Assembly (NCBI GenBank): GCA_903892565.1
Contig: CAITIX010000050.1
Span: 1 to 32,667, forward strand
Length of the DNA: 32,667 nt
Direction of reading: 5' to 3'
From: an uncultured Acidobacteriia bacterium
Lineage (GTDB): Bacteria; Acidobacteriota; Terriglobia; Bryobacterales; Bryobacteraceae
Under the pieces are notes generated by a model that saw only the letters and a list, made by a program, of their open reading frames with translations, was not told the DNA's origin and made no database searches. Of the stretch, positions 7,920 to 16,666 are shown in pieces. Numbering within the stretch: position 1 is the first letter of the stretch; every line of letters starts with the position of its first letter. The position numbers were made by a program, and so were the translations under genes.

Positions 7920-8423
7920 TTACTTGGCCTTCGGAGGATATTTCTCGATGGACTTGCGCACCATGTCGTTGAGTTTGCCTTCGATTTTCGAGGCGTCGCT
8001 CTTGTCTTCGCGCGCGATGGCGCGCCAGACGAGGGACATGGTCTTGGGATCGCGGAGATCGATCACGAGCGTGCCCTCGGAGTAGGGAACGCGGACGACG
8101 CGCGTGCCCCAGCCGCGCCATCCGGCGGGATAGGCTTCGGTTTCCACTTTGCGCTGCGTGCCGAGCGTGTAACGAACGTTGAGATCGGATTTCAAGGTTT
8201 GCGATTTCACAAGGCCGCGCGCGGTGAGATCGCGCTCGATATCGGCTTCAATCTGCTTCTTGACCAATTCGCTGTTGAGCGCGGGATTCTTGCTGTTCAA
8301 TGCGCCGCCGCGGATCAAAAACGTGTGGTACTGGTGGAAGTCCACTGTGGAATCGGATTCAACGGTGACTTGCTGGGCGAGGCCGAGCGAACTCATTAGG
8401 AGGAAGCAGGCGAGGGTTTTCAT
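7920..8423 (-). CDS. DUF4136 family secreted protein
   Basis: A 167-residue exported protein with a short signal peptide (ending LGLAQ). The opening of the mature protein, VESDSTVDFHQYHTFLI, matches the VxxDxxxDFxxYkTF pattern of DUF4136, and the rest (IEADIERDLTARGL, SDLNVRYTLG, GTLVIDLRDPKTMSLVWRAIA) fits the family through to its end. DUF4136 proteins are often outer-membrane lipoproteins; no lipobox Cys follows the signal here, so it may be soluble. Function is unknown. GGGAGA precedes the ATG at good spacing. It stands 81 bases upstream of the amidohydrolase on the same strand. Confidence 0.85.
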   Translation of the reverse strand: MKTLACFLLMSSLGLAQQVTVESDSTVDFHQYHTFLIRGGALNSKNPALNSELVKKQIEADIERDLTARGLVKSQTLKSDLNVRYTLGTQRKVETEAYPAGWRGWGTRVVRVPYSEGTLVIDLRDPKTMSLVWRAIAREDKSDASKIEGKLNDMVRKSIEKYPPKAK

Positions 8424-8488
8424 TTTCTGTACTCTCCCTTAGTTAACACCGATTTGGGAAAAAAGTCGCGGGGGTTACGTTGCTGGGG

Positions 8489-9274
8489 TTACCAGTGGGC
8501 CAATTCGCGGGCGGCTTGGCCGAGGCGCTTGCTGGCGATGAACTCCTGTCCGTTGCTGAGCGTGAGGAGCCAGCGTTGGCTGCTGAGGACGCTCATCTTG
8601 CGGACGTGATCGATGTTGACCAAAGCGCCGCGATGGATGCGACGGAAGTTCGAGGCTTCGAGGCGCTCCTGCAGCGCTTTCAGCGTTTGTGTTGCGAGAT
8701 ATTTTCGCTTAGCGGTGATGATCCAAACCAGGTCGCCGTCGGCCTGAAAGGCGAGGATCTCGTCGGCGCGCAGGAGGAAGTACTCGTCGCCGTCGCGTCC
8801 TACGATGCGGCCCGAGGGAGAGGGGGGCGGAGGTGATGGCGAGGCTCCCGCGACTGCGGCGGCATCGGGAAGCTCCTGCAATGCGGCGATGTTTTCGAAG
8901 GCTTGTTTGCCGCTCATGCGGCGCGCGCGTTCGACGGCGGCGGCGAGTCGGTCTTGGGCGACGGGCTTCAAGAGGTAATCGATGGCGCCTGCATCGAGGG
9001 CTTGAATCGCGAAACGATCGAAGGCGGTCACGATCACGACGGCGGGCATTTGTTCGCCGTGCTGGAGCTGGCGAACCACTTCGAGGCCTCCCATGCCGGG
9101 CATTTGGAGATCGAGGAGCACGAGATCCGGAGAGTGGCGGGCGATGAGTTCGAGTGCGCCGAGTCCATCGCCTGCTTCGCCGACGATGGTGATGCTGCCG
9201 ATGGCGTCCAGTTCTTCCCGCAGAATCCTGCGGGCGATGGGCTCGTCGTCAACGATGAGAACTTTGAGGGCCAT
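8489..9274 (-). CDS. LytTR-type response regulator
   Basis: A 261-residue response regulator. The receiver domain (about 3-120) has the acidic pocket D9/D10, phosphoacceptor D55 (LLDLQMPG), T83 and K103. A Pro/Ser-rich linker (about 136-153, PSPPPPSPSGR) leads to a LytTR DNA-binding domain (about 155-258) with the typical RIHRGALVNIDHVRKM and FIASKRLG segments. It is expected to bind paired direct repeats at target promoters once phosphorylated. The partner histidine kinase gene lies 42 bases upstream on the same strand, so both are likely co-transcribed. Confidence 0.93.
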   Translation of the reverse strand: MALKVLIVDDEPIARRILREELDAIGSITIVGEAGDGLGALELIARHSPDLVLLDLQMPGMGGLEVVRQLQHGEQMPAVVIVTAFDRFAIQALDAGAIDYLLKPVAQDRLAAAVERARRMSGKQAFENIAALQELPDAAAVAGASPSPPPPSPSGRIVGRDGDEYFLLRADEILAFQADGDLVWIITAKRKYLATQTLKALQERLEASNFRRIHRGALVNIDHVRKMSVLSSQRWLLTLSNGQEFIASKRLGQAARELAHW

Positions 9275-9286
9275 GTGAGGTTATAG

Positions 9287-9330
9287 AGCCATGTTCGATG
9301 AGACAGCCATGTTGGATTAAACAGCCGTGG
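9287..9330. repeat. 18-bp tandem repeat between kinase and regulator genes
   Basis: Two imperfect 18-base units (9287-9304 and 9305-9322, both starting AGCCATGTT) and a third partial unit lie across the 3' end of the kinase gene and the gap before the regulator gene. The kinase stop codon lies inside the second copy. Confidence 0.7.
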
Positions 9331-11227
9331 GCAAGGCGACGGCGCGGCTCACGGGAATGGAAAACGAGAGCTCCGTTGTATTGCCGGTGGTGCGGATGTG
9401 GATGTCGGCGGTTTCTCCATAGCAGAGCGTCAATCTGCGGCGCACGTTGCTCAGGCCGACACCGGCGCCTTCACCTGTGCCTTGCGTGGATGGCTGGGAA
9501 CGTATCTTAGATGAAACGTCCCAGGATGAAACGTCCCAGGATGAAACGTCCCAGGTGCCGGAGTTTGTGACGAGCACGACGATTTGACCATCGCGCGATT
9601 GAATCCGCAACTCGACGAAGCCGTCGCCTTGCCTGGCCGCGATGCCGTGCTTCACGGCGTTTTCGACCAGAGGCTGAATGGACAACACGGGGATTTCTAC
9701 ACTGGAGGCAGATGGATCTACGTCGACATGCGCGCGTAGTTTTGCACCGAGGCGGAGCTGTTCGATCTCGAGATACGCGTGCACGATGCGGATTTCTTCG
9801 GAGATCGTGATAAAGGCTCTGTCCGATTGCAGGAAGTAGCGGAACATATCCGAAAGGTTGAGGACGAGGCGGCGGGCCTCTGCGTTATCGCGCGAGATGG
9901 TTCCATACAGCGTGTTCAACGAATTGAAAAAGAAATGCGGATTGATTTGCGCTTGCAGCGCGCGGAGTTCGGCTTGCGAAACGAGTTGCTGCATTTGCTC
10001 GCCGCGCAGCTGCTCGACGTGTTCGACGACGGCGGAGGCGAGACGTGCGAGAACCGTGAAGTCCTCGCTTAAGTAGCGGCGTCCGCCGTGGCGAGGGCCG
10101 AGGAGCAGGAGGTGCGTGTCGCCGCGCGCGAAGGTGAAGGGCACGACGGCTTGCACCCAGGCGGGGAGATTCCAGGCGCTGGGGTTTAATACGGCGGCGG
10201 GCGAGGATCGCGCAGCACTTGATGTTGCGGCGTCTTCCCAGTGGAAGCGCTCGGCATGGAGAAAGCGGGCGATGCTGCGCGCGGCGAAGTTGAGATAGTC
10301 GGCTTCGGTGGAAGATCCCACAGTGGGGTTGCGAAGCTCGGCGACAGATTCATCCACATTGGAACGCAGGAACAAAACCTTGGTCACGAATCCCTGCGCG
10401 CGGTTGCGCACGTAGACGAAGCCGGTGAGCAGGAGACATCCGGTGACGAACAAGACGCCGACATCGAAAGGGTGATCGAGGTGGCCATTGAGATCGATAG
10501 ATTGGAGGGCGCGGGTGCCGATCAGGACGGCTGCGGCGCTGACGGTGGCGTTGACGATGAAGCGCACGAAGGTGTCCATCAGGAGAAAGCGATAGTCCTG
10601 GAGAAGCACGAGAAGAGCCAAGGGCAATCCGGCGTGGTGCACGGCGAGCTCGCCTTGCCACATGCCTCCGCCGGAGGCCGATCCAAAATGGAGGAAAGAA
10701 ATCGCAAACAAGAAGAGGAACATGGCGCCCGCGAGGCGCTGGCCGGCTGCGCGATTACTGGTGCGGAGATCGGCGATGACGGAGATGACGGTGAGCGCGC
10801 CAAAGCCGATGGTGACGAGCAAGAGCGCGGCGGAGTGAAATCGCGGGGATCCGGTGACGACGTCCGCGACATGGAGAAGGATGGAAACGGCGCTGAGGAG
10901 ATACCCGGTCATCCACAGGACTTTTCGAAAGGTCCCGAGAGAGATTTGCAGGAGCACGGCGGGCAAGAGGCTCAGGGCCGAGAAGCTGATGGTGGTGATG
11001 ACGTCGGTGGGCGCGTCGTCGCCTTTGCCTCCCGCGAGGCCGACGAGAGATCCGGCGTTCCACAGCATGGCGAGGGCCGCGGCCAAGGCTGGAAGGATGC
11101 TGCGATCTTCGCGTGTGCGCCGCCAGCTGACGACGAAGAGATAGAAGAGGATCCCGAAGATGAGAACTCCGGCGCAATGGCCAATGGTGTTGACCAGGAC
11201 GGGACCGTGAATGAGCCGGTCAGGCAT
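9317..11227 (-). CDS. LytS-type sensor histidine kinase
   Basis: A membrane histidine kinase of about 636 residues. The N-terminal half contains some seven or eight hydrophobic helices with short loops, then a GAF-like cytosolic stretch (about 310-400). The His_kinase domain follows with QINPHFFFNSLN (phosphoacceptor near H431) and an HATPase domain with PLVENAVKHG (N box) and GVGLSNVRRRL. The ATP-lid region contains three exact copies of WDVSS, encoded by a 15-bp tandem repeat. ATG 11227 is preferred, because the longer reading from TTG 11302 has no ribosome site and would abut the divergent phosphatase start. It pairs with the LytTR regulator downstream. The signal sensed is unknown. Confidence 0.92.
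   Translation of the reverse strand: MPDRLIHGPVLVNTIGHCAGVLIFGILFYLFVVSWRRTREDRSILPALAAALAMLWNAGSLVGLAGGKGDDAPTDVITTISFSALSLLPAVLLQISLGTFRKVLWMTGYLLSAVSILLHVADVVTGSPRFHSAALLLVTIGFGALTVISVIADLRTSNRAAGQRLAGAMFLFLFAISFLHFGSASGGGMWQGELAVHHAGLPLALLVLLQDYRFLLMDTFVRFIVNATVSAAAVLIGTRALQSIDLNGHLDHPFDVGVLFVTGCLLLTGFVYVRNRAQGFVTKVLFLRSNVDESVAELRNPTVGSSTEADYLNFAARSIARFLHAERFHWEDAATSSAARSSPAAVLNPSAWNLPAWVQAVVPFTFARGDTHLLLLGPRHGGRRYLSEDFTVLARLASAVVEHVEQLRGEQMQQLVSQAELRALQAQINPHFFFNSLNTLYGTISRDNAEARRLVLNLSDMFRYFLQSDRAFITISEEIRIVHAYLEIEQLRLGAKLRAHVDVDPSASSVEIPVLSIQPLVENAVKHGIAARQGDGFVELRIQSRDGQIVVLVTNSGTWDVSSWDVSSWDVSSKIRSQPSTQGTGEGAGVGLSNVRRRLTLCYGETADIHIRTTGNTTELSFSIPVSRAVALPTAV
9510..9554. repeat. 15-bp in-frame tandem repeat inside the kinase gene
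   Basis: Three perfect head-to-tail copies of GATGAAACGTCCCAG (9510-9524, 9525-9539, 9540-9554). On the coding strand they give WDVSS three times without shifting the frame. Confidence 0.95.
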
Positions 11228-11289
11228 CTCAGTACTAACGATATCCAAAATTTGTGGCTCGCATAAATCCAAGGGGCTTGCGAAGTACG

Positions 11290-11295
11290 TATAAT
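11290..11295 (+). promoter_or_regulatory. -10 box of a likely leaderless promoter for the phosphatase gene
   Basis: A perfect TATAAT is followed by TCCGCA and then ATG 11302. The expected start site coincides with the start codon. No Shine-Dalgarno or convincing -35 was found. Confidence 0.5.
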
Positions 11296-11301
11296 TCCGC
11301 A

Positions 11302-12246
11302 ATGGGCACTTTGCCGGCGGAACAGATGCAATGCATGGAGGTGTGGGGCGGAAGTCAGCTCACATCCCGGCGTGTGGTGTTCGGAGGATTGGATGCGTGG
11401 GTCTATAGCAAGCCCTACGGCGAGGCGGAACATGGCGGCGATGTTTACTATGCGTCGAGCTGTGCGACGGGGCGCATTAGCCGGTTGCTGTTAGCGGACG
11501 TGGCGGGGCACGGGGCCAAGGTCGCGTCGGTGGCGGCGGATCTGCGCAGCCTGATGCGGCAGTTCGTGAATCGTTTGGATCAGGCCGAGTTTGTAAGGCT
11601 TCTGAACCAGGAGTTTACGGAACTATCGGCGTTGGGATCGTTTGCCACGGCTGTGGTGGCGACGTTTTTCGAACCGAGCCGACGGATGTTGTTGTGTAAT
11701 GCGGGGCATCCGAGTCCGATCTTGTATCGAGCCGCAACGAAGGAATGGAGCGCGCTGGGGCAAGTAGGTTCGGGCGGAGGCGGGCCGCGCAATTTGCCGC
11801 TGGGGCTGATGAGCATTACCGAATACGAACATTTCGACGTCCAGTTGGAACCGGGAGATTGCCTGGTGGCGTATACCGATGCGCTGATGGAATCGACCGA
11901 TGAGAACGGCGAAATGTTGGGCGAAGAGGGCGTGCTGCGGATTTTGCGCACGTTCGGCGATCTGGAGCCCGACCAGTGGACCGACGCGTTGCTGAGCGAG
12001 ATCACCCGGCGATATCCAGAGAGCCTGGCGGCGGACGATGTTACGGTGCTGCTGGTGCGCGCGACAGGCGAAGCGTTGCAATATCCGGTGGCGGATAAGG
12101 TGCATGCGGCGGGAAGAATGGCGGCGGCTTGGGTGCGATCCTTTGGGCCGAATGCGGAGCCCGCTCCGTTTCCGGACCTGAGCTTGCCGAATATGGCGGG
12201 GGCGCTCATCCCGGCGTTGGCGCGTCGTTGGCGGGCGAAGACGTAA
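11302..12246 (+). CDS. SpoIIE-type PP2C serine/threonine phosphatase
   Basis: A 314-residue cytosolic protein made of a single SpoIIE/PP2C-type phosphatase domain. Metal-binding acidic residues are visible in GGDVYYA, LLADVAGHG, AYTDALMES and DDVTVLLV, and the CNAGHPSPIL motif is present, so it should be active. Such enzymes commonly dephosphorylate anti-sigma-factor antagonists (RsbU-like role), but no partner-switching genes are nearby. It has no recognisable sensor domain. The start ATG 11302 is chosen because a TATAAT box lies six bases before it; ATG 11326 after GGCGGAACAG is an alternative. It is divergent from the LytS-type kinase gene with only 74 bases between, so their promoters overlap. 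Confidence 0.9.
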   Translation: MGTLPAEQMQCMEVWGGSQLTSRRVVFGGLDAWVYSKPYGEAEHGGDVYYASSCATGRISRLLLADVAGHGAKVASVAADLRSLMRQFVNRLDQAEFVRLLNQEFTELSALGSFATAVVATFFEPSRRMLLCNAGHPSPILYRAATKEWSALGQVGSGGGGPRNLPLGLMSITEYEHFDVQLEPGDCLVAYTDALMESTDENGEMLGEEGVLRILRTFGDLEPDQWTDALLSEITRRYPESLAADDVTVLLVRATGEALQYPVADKVHAAGRMAAAWVRSFGPNAEPAPFPDLSLPNMAGALIPALARRWRAKT

Positions 12247-12366
12247 GTGGGCGTAACAGGCGGAAAGCGGTCCGTGCGGTGCGCTGCGTGTTATTCTGAA
12301 ACCGTTGATCAGGAGTTTTTTGATCCACCGATTTAACGACTAGCGTTCTGTTGATCCCCCGCAAAA

Positions 12367-13206
12367 ATGCGCACACGGAGTATTTTCGCGATTGGCCTGT
12401 TGATCCTCTCGGCTTGGGGCACAATGCGGGCGCAGAAGCCGTTTCAGCAGTATCCCGCGATCGAATACGAAGACTTCGCGTTGCCGAAGGATTGGAACAC
12501 GCCTGCGGAATGGACGCGCGCGCGGTTGCGTTATCCGGACATCACGGGCTATCCGAATCACAGCTTTTATCGCGATTTCTCGGGCTATTGGACGATGGAC
12601 TATCCGCGTTCGGACCGGCATCTGTTGGCCGGCGTGCGTCGCCTGACGAGGATCGACGCGCGATCGGTCGAACAGGTGGTGAGTCTCGACGGCACCGACG
12701 AGATTTACAACTGGCCGGCCGCGTATGCGGTGGAAGTGGGACATTGGCTGCTGCCGGACGATCAAGCTGCGCAGCTGCGCGAATATTTCAATCGCGGCGG
12801 GTTTTTGATGGTGGACGATTTTCATGGAACCGATCCGTATCGCGGCGTGCGCGAATGGGACACGTTCATGGCCGGGATGAAGAAGGTGTTTCCGAACAAA
12901 ACGTTCGAGGACCTGCGCGACGATGATCCGATTTTTCACACGATTTACGATGTGGATGATCGCGTCCAAGTCCCGGGCGCGCAATTCTTTGAGAGTCACA
13001 ATACGTTCGAAGACGGGGATAGCGGCAAGGAGCCGCACTGGCGCGCGATTCGCGACGATCGCGGGCGAATTGTGGTGGCGATTTGTCACAACATGGACCT
13101 GGGCGACGCGTGGGAATGGTCGGATGATCCGCGGTACAACGAGAAGTGGGCGGGGCTGGCTTATCGCATTGCAATGAATTACTACACGTACGATTTAACG
13201 CACTAG
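12367..13206 (+). CDS. DUF4159 domain secreted protein
   Basis: A 279-residue exported protein with a signal peptide (ending TMRAQ). The mature part matches DUF4159: ALPKDWNTPAEWTRARLRYP near the start, LAGVRRLTRI, LREYFNRGGFLMVDDFHG in the middle and YNEKWAGLAYRIAMNYYTYDLTH at the end. In other bacteria DUF4159 genes often sit with MoxR-type AAA ATPase and DUF58 genes; none is present here. The fold resembles class I glutamine amidotransferase-like proteins, but no catalytic triad was recognised and its role is unknown. No clear Shine-Dalgarno precedes ATG 12367. Confidence 0.88.
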   Translation: MRTRSIFAIGLLILSAWGTMRAQKPFQQYPAIEYEDFALPKDWNTPAEWTRARLRYPDITGYPNHSFYRDFSGYWTMDYPRSDRHLLAGVRRLTRIDARSVEQVVSLDGTDEIYNWPAAYAVEVGHWLLPDDQAAQLREYFNRGGFLMVDDFHGTDPYRGVREWDTFMAGMKKVFPNKTFEDLRDDDPIFHTIYDVDDRVQVPGAQFFESHNTFEDGDSGKEPHWRAIRDDRGRIVVAICHNMDLGDAWEWSDDPRYNEKWAGLAYRIAMNYYTYDLTH

Positions 13207-13228
13207 GGTGCTGCCGCGACGAACGTTA

Positions 13229-13265
13229 TTCTGTCCGCTCCCTGACGGTCGCGGTTCGGTGCCGA
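13229..13265 (+). repeat. Dispersed intergenic repeat, family B copy 2
   Basis: 37 bases, 35 identical to 1362-1398. It lies between the convergent DUF4159 and S9 peptidase genes. Confidence 0.65.
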
Positions 13266-13312
13266 ACACTAGCCTCTGATTGGAACTGGTGCCAACCCCG
13301 ACTAAACATGCG

Positions 13313-15406
13313 TTACTTCGTCCACTGGCCGAACCAATCAAGGACGGTGTGATACCACAGCGCGCTGTTCTGCGGCTTCAGCACCCAGTGGCCTTCGTCG
13401 GGGAAGACGAGCAATTTGGATGGGACTTTCTGCAGCTGCAAGGCAGTAAATAATTGCAGTCCTTGTCCGAGGGGGACCCGATAATCCAGCTCGCCGTGGA
13501 TCACTAGCGTGGGAGTTTTGAACTCGCGCACGTAGTTGCTGGGAGACCAGCGCGTGTAGAGCTCCGGACTATCGGAAGGCATGCCGTGGAATTCCCACAT
13601 GGGGAACCAGAGCTCCTCGGTTTCACGAGCTTCACTGGCGAGATCGAACACGCCATCATGCGACACCAGAGCTTTGAAGCGCGTACTGTGGCCCAGGATC
13701 CAATCGATCATGTAACCGCCATAGGAGCCGCCGGCGGCGACCATCTTGGTGTTGTCCACATAGGGCAGGGCGGCGACGGCATCGGTGACTGCCATGATGT
13801 CATCGAAGGCGCGGCCTCCCCAATCGCCGTTGACTTCGTCGACGAACTTTTGCCCGTAGCCGGTGGAGCCGCGGGGATTCGGCTCGACGACCACGTAACC
13901 CGCCGATGCGAATACCTGTGCGTTCCAGCGATAGGTCCAGGACTCGCCCCATGCGCCTTCCGGTCCTCCATGGAGCAAAAATGCCACGGGATATTTCTTC
14001 GCGGCGGAAAAGTTCGGCGGCTTAACGATGAACGAATGTACACGCGTTTTGTCGGCGCCATCCACCCAAAGTTCTTCGAGCGGCTGCAGCGCGGCGTTCG
14101 AAAGTAACGCGTCGTTCAAGTGTGTCAGGGCCACGCCGGTTCCGCCTCCCGAATTGGCGCGGTAGATCTCGAGCGGCCGCGCACCGGTTTGCTCGGTGTA
14201 GATCATCATGCGGCCGTCGCCGCTGAACTGGACGTCGTCTAAGGAGGATGCTCCGCTAATGATGGTGCGGACGCCTCCGCCGGTGGCCTGGATCATTTGC
14301 AATTCGGTGCGGCCGCGATCGAGCACGGTGAAGAAGAGCCGCGCGGAATCGGGTGCCCACGTAAAGCTATCGACCCAACGATCGATGGATTCGGTAAGGT
14401 TCGTGGTCTTGCCGGTGGCACGCTCCAGGACTTGCAGACGCCAGCGATCGGATTCATAACCGGGCTTGAATTGCGAAAGAAACGCCAGATATTTTCCGTC
14501 GGGCGAATACAAGGGCCCGGCATCGCCGCCGGGATTGAGCGTGATGCGCTTGGAATCGCCGCCGGCGAGGGGGACGGCGTAGATATCGGAATTCGTGCTG
14601 GTGGCGAGTTCGGGGTCGGCGTTGGCGACGTAGGCGAGTTCTAATGAGTCGGGCGAAATCGCGTAGCCGCGCGGACCACCGAGCGAAAACGGAGGAACGT
14701 CGTACGCGACGGGCGTGAGATCGCGGACATCGGTGCCGCCGATATTTTCGACGAGCAGATGCTGGCGGCGGACGCCTTGCCACTCGTTCCAATGACGATA
14801 AAGCAGGGACGTGTAGGTGTGGGCCTTCACCAAGCTCTTGGAATCGGTGTCGATCTTGCGCTGGTTGCAAGCGTCGTCGAAGGCGTTGGGCGAAACGCTG
14901 GAGGTGGACTTGCAATCGGGGTAGACGTTCGAGAGGAAGACCAGCTTCTGGCCATCGGGAGAGAGCAGCAATCCGGAGGCTTCGGTCGAAATTTGCGTGA
15001 TGCGCCGCGGACTGCCGCCATCGGCGTTCATGACCCAAATTTGGGATGTGGGGCTGGCGGCTGAATTGGTAGTGGCGTTCGCTTGTGCGAGCGCTCGATT
15101 TGAGACGAAATAGATGAGTTTCGAATCGGGTGACCAGACGGGATCTGTGTTGCTGGAACCATCGCGTGTGAGTTGGCGTGGCGCACCGCCTCCTGAGGGG
15201 ACGACATAGATGTGCGTGGTTTTCGCGTTTTTGTCGTAGTCGATGCTTTGCACCGTGAAGGCGACTTGCTTGCCGTCGGGCGAAAGGACGGGTCCGCCGA
15301 TGCGCTGGATCTTGAGCAGCGTCTCAACGTCGAAGGGACGCTTCTGCGCACACAGGGACGAGGCCAGCAACAATGTCGCGCAGGTGCAGGTGAGAAGAAA
15401 TCGCAT
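13313..15406 (-). CDS. Secreted S9 family peptidase (dipeptidyl/acylaminoacyl peptidase type)
   Basis: A 697-residue serine peptidase of the prolyl oligopeptidase clan. A signal peptide (ending SLCAQ) is followed by a beta-propeller of about 400 residues with WD40/TolB-like blades (repeats such as GGPVLSPDGKQVAF, DPVWSPDSKLIYFVS, GPLYSPDGKYLAFLS), then an alpha/beta-hydrolase domain (about 440-697). The catalytic triad is S561 in GGSYGGYM, D641 in HGELDYRVP and H673 in DEGHWV. It likely trims peptides taken up into the periplasm or outside the cell. Monocistronic. No Shine-Dalgarno is seen before ATG 15406. An 18-bp tandem duplication lies about 55 bases upstream. Confidence 0.95.
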   Translation of the reverse strand: MRFLLTCTCATLLLASSLCAQKRPFDVETLLKIQRIGGPVLSPDGKQVAFTVQSIDYDKNAKTTHIYVVPSGGGAPRQLTRDGSSNTDPVWSPDSKLIYFVSNRALAQANATTNSAASPTSQIWVMNADGGSPRRITQISTEASGLLLSPDGQKLVFLSNVYPDCKSTSSVSPNAFDDACNQRKIDTDSKSLVKAHTYTSLLYRHWNEWQGVRRQHLLVENIGGTDVRDLTPVAYDVPPFSLGGPRGYAISPDSLELAYVANADPELATSTNSDIYAVPLAGGDSKRITLNPGGDAGPLYSPDGKYLAFLSQFKPGYESDRWRLQVLERATGKTTNLTESIDRWVDSFTWAPDSARLFFTVLDRGRTELQMIQATGGGVRTIISGASSLDDVQFSGDGRMMIYTEQTGARPLEIYRANSGGGTGVALTHLNDALLSNAALQPLEELWVDGADKTRVHSFIVKPPNFSAAKKYPVAFLLHGGPEGAWGESWTYRWNAQVFASAGYVVVEPNPRGSTGYGQKFVDEVNGDWGGRAFDDIMAVTDAVAALPYVDNTKMVAAGGSYGGYMIDWILGHSTRFKALVSHDGVFDLASEARETEELWFPMWEFHGMPSDSPELYTRWSPSNYVREFKTPTLVIHGELDYRVPLGQGLQLFTALQLQKVPSKLLVFPDEGHWVLKPQNSALWYHTVLDWFGQWTK

Positions 15407-15459
15407 GGTGAAGGTTCAGGGAACGGGCGCGGCGTTCGGCGAGATCCCCGTTTCCTTAT

Positions 15460-15492
15460 TTAAATCTAACATCCGCTTTAAATCTAACATCC
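15460..15492. repeat. 18-bp-period tandem duplication upstream of the S9 peptidase
   Basis: TTAAATCTAACATCC occurs at 15460 and again at 15478, an 18-base period. The AT-rich copies could contribute promoter-like sequence for the minus-strand gene but no box was assigned. Confidence 0.8.
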
Positions 15493-15571
15493 ACTCGCGC
15501 ACTAGTGTCCTCACGGCAACCTCCGCCAAGGGGTCCTTTTCCAAGGTTTTCGCACCATCGAACGAAAAGCG

Positions 15572-15597
15572 GATCCCTCGACTTCGCTCGGGATGAC
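15572..15597 (+). repeat. Dispersed intergenic repeat, family A copy 2
   Basis: A 26-base copy starting GATCCCTCGACTTCGC and ending GGGATGAC. It matches 131-153 with a 3-base gap. ATCCC and GGGAT flank a short loop. It lies in the gap between folE and the S9 peptidase gene. Confidence 0.65.
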
Positions 15598-15628
15598 AAG
15601 AGTGTAAGTTGTGACGGGACGTTGTAAA

Positions 15629-16249
15629 TTAACTGCGAACTAACGCAAGAAATTCGTCGCGCGTGGCTTTCTGCCTACGGAATCCGCCGAGCATGGTGCT
15701 GGTGATGGTATCGGAATGCTGCTTTTCCACGCCGCGCATCATCATGCAGAAGTGCTGCGCTTCGCAGAGCACGCCGACGCCGCGGGGCGACACTACTTCG
15801 GCCACGGCTTCGGCGATCTGTTGCGTCATGCGTTCCTGCAATTGCAGGCGTCGCGCGAACATATCCACGATGCGGGGAAGCTTGCTGAGGCCGATGACTT
15901 TGTCCTTCGGCAAATAGGCGATGTGAACCTTGCCGAAGAACGGAAGCATGTGATGTTCGCACATGCTGAAGAACTCGATGTTCTTCACGACAACCATTTC
16001 GTCGCAGTTCACGCTGAAGAGCGCGTCGTTGACGATATCCTCGAGGCGCTTGTCGTAGCCGCTCATCAGATAGCGCATGGCCTTTTCGTAACGCTCGGGC
16101 GTTTTGACCAGACCCTCGCGAGAGGTGTCCTCGCCCAAGAGGCCCAGAACGTCTTTCATGCGCGCGGCAATCTGGCCTGGAGGTGGAACTTCCGTGGGTG
16201 TGTTCTTCTCCGAACGGGGAATCATCTTCAGTGCCGTTTTTGATCTCAT
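15629..16249 (-). CDS. folE: GTP cyclohydrolase I
   Basis: A 206-residue enzyme that converts GTP to 7,8-dihydroneopterin triphosphate, the first step of folate and of tetrahydropterin synthesis. The zinc ligands are C97 and H100 ([10 protein letters not shown]) and C168 ([11 protein letters not shown]), and the active-site run [20 protein letters not shown] is intact. The N-terminal 25 or so residues are a variable lead. ATG 16249 is chosen because it lies just after the stop of the upstream PTPS gene; longer readings would run far into that gene. It is last in an operon of two PTPS homologues and folE, so the product may be passed to them. Confidence 0.95.
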   Translation of the reverse strand: MRSKTALKMIPRSEKNTPTEVPPPGQIAARMKDVLGLLGEDTSREGLVKTPERYEKAMRYLMSGYDKRLEDIVNDALFSVNCDEMVVVKNIEFFSMCEHHMLPFFGKVHIAYLPKDKVIGLSKLPRIVDMFARRLQLQERMTQQIAEAVAEVVSPRGVGVLCEAQHFCMMMRGVEKQHSDTITSTMLGGFRRQKATRDEFLALVRS

Positions 16250-16251
16250 GG

Positions 16252-16659
16252 CTAGTTCTCGGTTTCCAATTCGAATGCGTTTCGGGCCGTCTCCGCAATG
16301 CGCACACGCATCAGGCGCGCGGGTAGCGTCCATTGCGATTTCAACATTCCTTCAATGGTGACCGCCAAGTTTTCCGTGGTTGTCACTTGATCTTGTAGTT
16401 CCTCGACCTCGGTGTTTAGATCGCGATGATCCACGCGTTGCAGCACTTGCGTTTCCACCAAAGCATCGAGCGCGGCGCGGTTCACGATCTGGCCGGAAGC
16501 GTCCAAGGGACCGTCTACGGTGACATCCAGCACGTAATCGTGACCGTGGCCGTAGGGATTATTGCACTTGCCGTACAACTTGGCATTCTGCTCCACACTC
16601 AACGCCGCTGTATTCAGGCGATGAGAGGCGACGAAGCGATAGCGTGAGGTGAGTTGCAT
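16252..16659 (-). CDS. 6-pyruvoyltetrahydropterin synthase homologue, complete active site
   Basis: A 135-residue PTPS/QueD-fold protein. Zinc ligands are H13 (VASH), H38 and H40 (GHGH). The catalytic Cys is C32 in [11 protein letters not shown], the same context as animal PTPS, and the DHRDLN and IAETA segments supply the Asp-His pair and the substrate-binding Glu. It should convert dihydroneopterin triphosphate to 6-pyruvoyltetrahydropterin or, as QueD does, to 6-carboxytetrahydropterin; the choice cannot be read. ATG 16659 is used since relatives begin just before this point; longer readings overlap the upstream gene. It is the middle gene of the pterin operon, 7 bases after its paralogue and 2 bases before folE. 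Confidence 0.9.
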   Translation of the reverse strand: MQLTSRYRFVASHRLNTAALSVEQNAKLYGKCNNPYGHGHDYVLDVTVDGPLDASGQIVNRAALDALVETQVLQRVDHRDLNTEVEELQDQVTTTENLAVTIEGMLKSQWTLPARLMRVRIAETARNAFELETEN

Positions 16660-16666
16660 GATGGTG

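Noticed and set aside
10241-11266. 341-codon open frame antisense to the histidine kinase
   Set aside because: Composition is extremely rich in Glu, Gly and Asp, the typical antisense shadow of a hydrophobic membrane region in high-GC DNA.
12304-12356. Three TTGATC repeats upstream of the DUF4159 gene
   Set aside because: GATC is self-complementary and common; no consistent spacing or second motif supports an operator.
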